Notes under the pieces: model-generated | Databases searched by the model: none | Told to the model about the DNA's origin: nothing | What the model saw: only the letters and a program-made list of their open reading frames with translations | In this document: one piece after another, positions 60,774-64,000 of the stretch | Layout of the letters: every line of letters starts with the position of its first letter | Position numbering within the stretch: the stretch's first letter is position 1 | Assembly: GCF_016801865.2 (NCBI RefSeq) | Contig: NC_068937.1 | Span: 65,577,665-65,641,664 of the forward strand | Source of the DNA: Culex pipiens pallens | Taxonomy: Eukaryota > Arthropoda > Insecta > Diptera > Culicidae | Length of the DNA: 64,000 nucleotides | Direction: 5' to 3' | Made by a program: the position numbers and the translations under genes

Positions 60774-63700
60774 TTTTTTTTTTTTTTTTTCATAAAATTA
60801 TTTTTATTAGGTCCTTTTCGGTACTGGGACCTGGTTAGGACCGAGTCGGCTTTTGTAATTACAAAAAACTTAATAATTACAGAGGATCTTGTGTGTAAAT
60901 GTTAGTGGGAGGGGAGCCGATTACCCGCGGCCTACTCGGGGTTAGTAGGGAAGGGATTGATGTTAAAGACAAGGCGTGGGAAGGGAAGGGGGATTGTGTA
61001 GGGGTCTTGGTTGGCTCTTCTGGCCTTTGCGTTTTGTCCTCAGCCGCAACTCGGTGTCCAGCTGCTGGGGCGATCTTGCTTTGCTTCCGGTGCAACCAGA
61101 AACGACGGCTTTGTGTGAAGGCGAGTTATACTAAATAGAGGAAAAATAACTGAAGAGAAACTAACTGGAAGAAAACTAAATAGATATTTTGGAATCTGAG
61201 AGGAACTGATAGATAGGATAGAGAACATCAAGGTCTAGCTGAGATAACGCGTCTCGCATCGGGATTTCTGGTGGTCTTCCTCGGGCCCTGAGGGTATCTT
61301 TCAACTTAATTCTGTGAGCCTGGTGATCTGGACACGCCCATACGAGATGGTCGATGTCCTGATAACCCTGCCCACAGTCGCATATGTTCGTATCACTCAT
61401 GTTGATACGGTAAAGATGAGCCTTGGACGAGTAATGGTTCGACATAAGGCGGGACATCGTTCTGATGAATCCACGCGTCAAGTCCATTCCCTTGAACCAG
61501 GCTTTTCTTTGCACCTTAGGTCGTATGGAATACATCCAACGTCCTTTGGTGTCGTCGTCCCATTGATTTTGCCAATCCAGAAGCGCACGCTGCCTCGGAA
61601 AACCGTAGCATTCTTGTAGGCTAATTGGCCTTTCAAAAATGTTTCCACTCTCAGCACCCTTCTTGGCGAGCAAGTCCGCTTTCTCATTACCCGGAATCGA
61701 GCAATGAGCGCGGACCCATACCACCGTGATGCTGAAGGACTGAGCCGCCAGGTTGTTTAAAGTCTTGCGTATTTCCGTGAGGAAAAACGTAGACTCCCTG
61801 GTCGGCTTCAGAGTCCGGATAGCCTCAACAGAGCTAAAGCTATCGGTAAAGATGAAGTAGTGGTCAGGTGGCATGGTCTCGATGATTCGCAGTGCGCAGT
61901 AAACCGCGGCTAACTCTGCGACATAAACCGAACTCGGGTCCTTCAGCTTAAAGAACAGCTGATAAGATTCATGATAAACACCGAAGCCCGTACAGCCGTC
62001 GAGCTTGGAGCCATCGGTGAAGAATCTGTTGTTTGGAGGAACATGGTTGTACTTTGATGCGAAGATCGACGGTACAACTCCCCGCAGAAGATGGTTTGGG
62101 ATACCGCGAGTATCGGCTTTCATGGACGTGTCGAACCCAATCAGGGTGCTGCTGGTTAACGGAGGCGTGCGCTGTACCGTTGTGCTCGGGCTCCACTCCC
62201 ACGATGACATAAAGTCATAATATAGAAGCATGCGCCGAGACTCAACGTGAAGGTTCAGCAACGTTTCAAAGTTGTCAATTACCAGTTTATTCCTGTAATC
62301 ACACCGGATCAGGAACCGGTAAGACAGTTCGTAGTAACGAGTTCGCAGAGGCAACACTCCCGCCAAGACCTCGAGGGTCATGTTGTGAGTTGAGTGCATG
62401 CATCCCAAGACAATGCGAAGACTTCGGTACTGTATCCGCTGGAGAACCAACAAGCGTGATTTCGCAGCTGACTGGAAGCAGAAACTGCCATATTCCAGCA
62501 CCGAGAGTATCGTTGTCTTGTACAGTCGAAGCAGGTCAGAAGGATGAGCACCCCACCGGTTGCCAGAGACGCTGCGCAGAAAATTAGTTCTTTGCAGGCA
62601 CTTTTGCTTCAGGTAGTTAATGTGCTTCCCCCATGTTCCCTTTTGATCGAAGATGGTACCCATGTACATGAAGTGGTCCGACTGCTCGATAGTCTTTCCC
62701 GAGAGAGAAAGATTGAGCTGCGGCGGTTCATGCTTCCCCGTAAAAACGACCAGTTCCGTCTTCTCCGGAGAGAATTCAATACCCTTTCCAACTGCCCAAT
62801 GGGCCAAGTTGTTCAGGGTATCTTGCAAGGGTTCTAGCAGATCGACTTCCTTCTTGGCAGCGATTGAAACCACTGCGTCATCTGCGTACTGTATAAGGGT
62901 GCAGTCTCCGGTCAAGCAATCATCGATGTCGCTGACGTAGAAGTTATACATGGATGGACTAAGGCGTGAGCCTTGTGCCAAACCCATGTAACTTATCCGG
63001 GTGATTGCCAGATCACCTTGCACAAAGTGCATGTGTTTTTCTGACAACAGGTTGATGAGGAAGTTGCACATCGTCGGATTGAGACCGCTCCGCCGCAGCT
63101 TTACTCCCAACACATCGATGGAGACTGAATCGAATGCACCCTTGATGTCTAGGAAGACAGAAGCCATTTGCTGTTTTTTACCACGGGCTATGTCGATCCC
63201 TGTGGCCAGCAAGGCTAGACAGTCGCTTGTTCCCTTGCCTCTCCGGAAGCCATACTGCGTGTCAGACAGCAAGTGCTCTCGTTCCATCCATGGTTCGAGG
63301 CGGTCGAGGATCATCTTCTCCAGCAACTTGCGTAGACACGACAGCAAGCTGATTGGACGATACGAGTTGTGGTCGGATGCCGGCTTACCGGGCTTTTGAA
63401 TGGCAACCACCCGGACCTGTCGCCATTCGTGTGGAATTATGTTCTGCTCCACGAACTTGTTGAACAGATTCAACAGACGCTGCTTGGCGACGTCCGGAAG
63501 ATTTTTCAGCAAGCTGAACTTGATCTTGTCCGGACCAGGAGCAGTGTTGTTGCCCGTCAATAGTGCTATGGAGAGCTCTACCATCGAGAAGGGAGAATTA
63601 GAATCGCTCCCATCAACAACGTCGAATGATGGTTGTGTCGGCACCGAGTCCGGGCACACCTTCTTGGCGAAATCCAATATCCACTTGTCCGATTTTTCCA

Positions 63701-64000
63701 CACTCTCGTTCGGAACGGAACCTCTACGCATGGCCCTCGCAACGCGCCACAGAGTGCTCATGGACGTATCTGCTGGTAATCCTTCAACGAACTCCCGCCA
63801 GTACATTCGCTTCTTCCGCTTCAGAGTATTACTGTACCTGCGATCAAGAGCTCTGTACTTTTGGAAGTTCGCTCGGATTCCACACTTGCAGAAGTCCACA
63901 TAAGCTTCAGACCTGGCCGCCGAGAGATCCGTACACTCCTTGTCCCACCAGGGAAGAGGAGGGCGCGTTCGGATGTACGGTCCCGGGACGGGTTTTGTCT
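60774..64000 (-). mobile_element. LINE with RNase H (I/Loa-like), cut by window edge
   Basis: On the minus strand the ORF ends at 61176, followed by a 3' UTR of about 385 bp and a poly(A) tail (poly(T) at 60774-60790) just after an AATAAAAATAA stretch. The 5' part lies beyond 64000. The target duplication cannot be assessed. Confidence 0.75.
61176..64000 (-). CDS. LINE reverse transcriptase and RNase H (5' partial)
   Basis: The frame is open from the window edge to TAG/TAA at 61176, over 930 codons. The codon at 63899 is GTG, and upstream sequence (PPLPWWDKEC) is still coding, so no start is present. Counted from 63899: TAPGPDKIKF near 120, FLDIKGAFD near 250, and YADD at 338-341 for reverse transcription. 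RNase H has FFTDGSKLDG near 640, ELAAVYCAL, FTDSFSS and a GNEKADLLAK end. A C-terminal CDCGQGYQDIDHLVWAC cluster resembles the Cys/His motif of I/Loa-type LINEs. The RNase H domain excludes CR1 and RTE. The clade within the I group is not settled. Confidence 0.85.
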   Translation of the reverse strand, partial: TKPVPGPYIRTRPPLPWWDKECTDLSAARSEAYVDFCKCGIRANFQKYRALDRRYSNTLKRKKRMYWREFVEGLPADTSMSTLWRVARAMRRGSVPNESVEKSDKWILDFAKKVCPDSVPTQPSFDVVDGSDSNSPFSMVELSIALLTGNNTAPGPDKIKFSLLKNLPDVAKQRLLNLFNKFVEQNIIPHEWRQVRVVAIQKPGKPASDHNSYRPISLLSCLRKLLEKMILDRLEPWMEREHLLSDTQYGFRRGKGTSDCLALLATGIDIARGKKQQMASVFLDIKGAFDSVSIDVLGVKLRRSGLNPTMCNFLINLLSEKHMHFVQGDLAITRISYMGLAQGSRLSPSMYNFYVSDIDDCLTGDCTLIQYADDAVVSIAAKKEVDLLEPLQDTLNNLAHWAVGKGIEFSPEKTELVVFTGKHEPPQLNLSLSGKTIEQSDHFMYMGTIFDQKGTWGKHINYLKQKCLQRTNFLRSVSGNRWGAHPSDLLRLYKTTILSVLEYGSFCFQSAAKSRLLVLQRIQYRSLRIVLGCMHSTHNMTLEVLAGVLPLRTRYYELSYRFLIRCDYRNKLVIDNFETLLNLHVESRRMLLYYDFMSSWEWSPSTTVQRTPPLTSSTLIGFDTSMKADTRGIPNHLLRGVVPSIFASKYNHVPPNNRFFTDGSKLDGCTGFGVYHESYQLFFKLKDPSSVYVAELAAVYCALRIIETMPPDHYFIFTDSFSSVEAIRTLKPTRESTFFLTEIRKTLNNLAAQSFSITVVWVRAHCSIPGNEKADLLAKKGAESGNIFERPISLQECYGFPRQRALLDWQNQWDDDTKGRWMYSIRPKVQRKAWFKGMDLTRGFIRTMSRLMSNHYSSKAHLYRINMSDTNICDCGQGYQDIDHLVWACPDHQAHRIKLKDTLRARGRPPEIPMRDALSQLDLDVLYPIYQFLSDSKISI

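Noticed and set aside
61314..63903. Plus-strand ORFs of 60-167 codons
   Set aside because: They are antisense shadows of the minus-strand LINE reverse transcriptase/RNase H ORF.

Overview
This is eukaryotic, repeat-dominated DNA with no bacterial-style operons. Retrotransposon proteins of the RTE, CR1-like and RNase H-bearing I/Loa-like LINE groups sit beside Ty3/gypsy elements, MITEs, tRNA-derived SINE-like units and long fold-back transposons. This mix, plus spliceosomal intron signals in gene fragments, fits an insect and most likely a mosquito (Culicidae). The species call is inference. No intact single-copy host gene was found.

The window is best read as nested insertions. 1-4817 holds a GGAGTC microsatellite, a 167-bp MITE, a 2.4-kb inverted-repeat transposon carrying exon/intron-like DNA (1519-3964) and a small tandem MITE. 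4826-60593 is a ~55.8-kb composite flanked by the direct repeat ATGGTCCC. Its ancestral content was two tandem copies of a short unique module followed by a 58-bp minisatellite. The left module was split by Ty3/gypsy element A (4955-39868, TSD CAAG). The left array was split by a 2.8-kb fold-back element (40458-43251, TSD CCCT), itself hit by a retroposon. The right module was split by a hAT-like element (44029-46032, TSD GTCCTAGT). The right array was split by Ty3/gypsy element B (47508-57230, TSD CCCC). 60774-64000 is the 3' part of a minus-strand LINE with reverse transcriptase and RNase H.

Element A carries its own load. Its 5' LTR holds a TIR transposon with two fold-back elements nested inside it. 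Its leader holds a full-length RTE-type LINE with an intact 1002-codon ORF. Its gag/pro junction holds a CR1-like LINE (about 14.03-28.25 kb), whose ORF1 is split by a 7.8-kb TIR-bounded insert (15443-23291) carrying geminin-like and NAP1-like host gene fragments. Its protease/RT junction is split by a second member of the 1519-3964 transposon family. A solo LTR and a MITE lie downstream of pol. Removing insertions at their target duplications restores continuity at each junction I checked.

The most interesting signals are these. The CR1-like LINE's ORF1 and ORF2 are in one frame, separated only by TAG CAA TCA (a tobamovirus-type readthrough context), with no early ATG for ORF2. Element B has an A AAA AAC slippery heptamer exactly at its gag stop. 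Two TIR transposon families carry host gene DNA. The hAT element contains a palindrome that includes 10 bp of its own host flank. A hairpin is conserved next to the polypurine tract of both Ty3/gypsy elements, and the LTR of element A carries antisense Pol III-like boxes.
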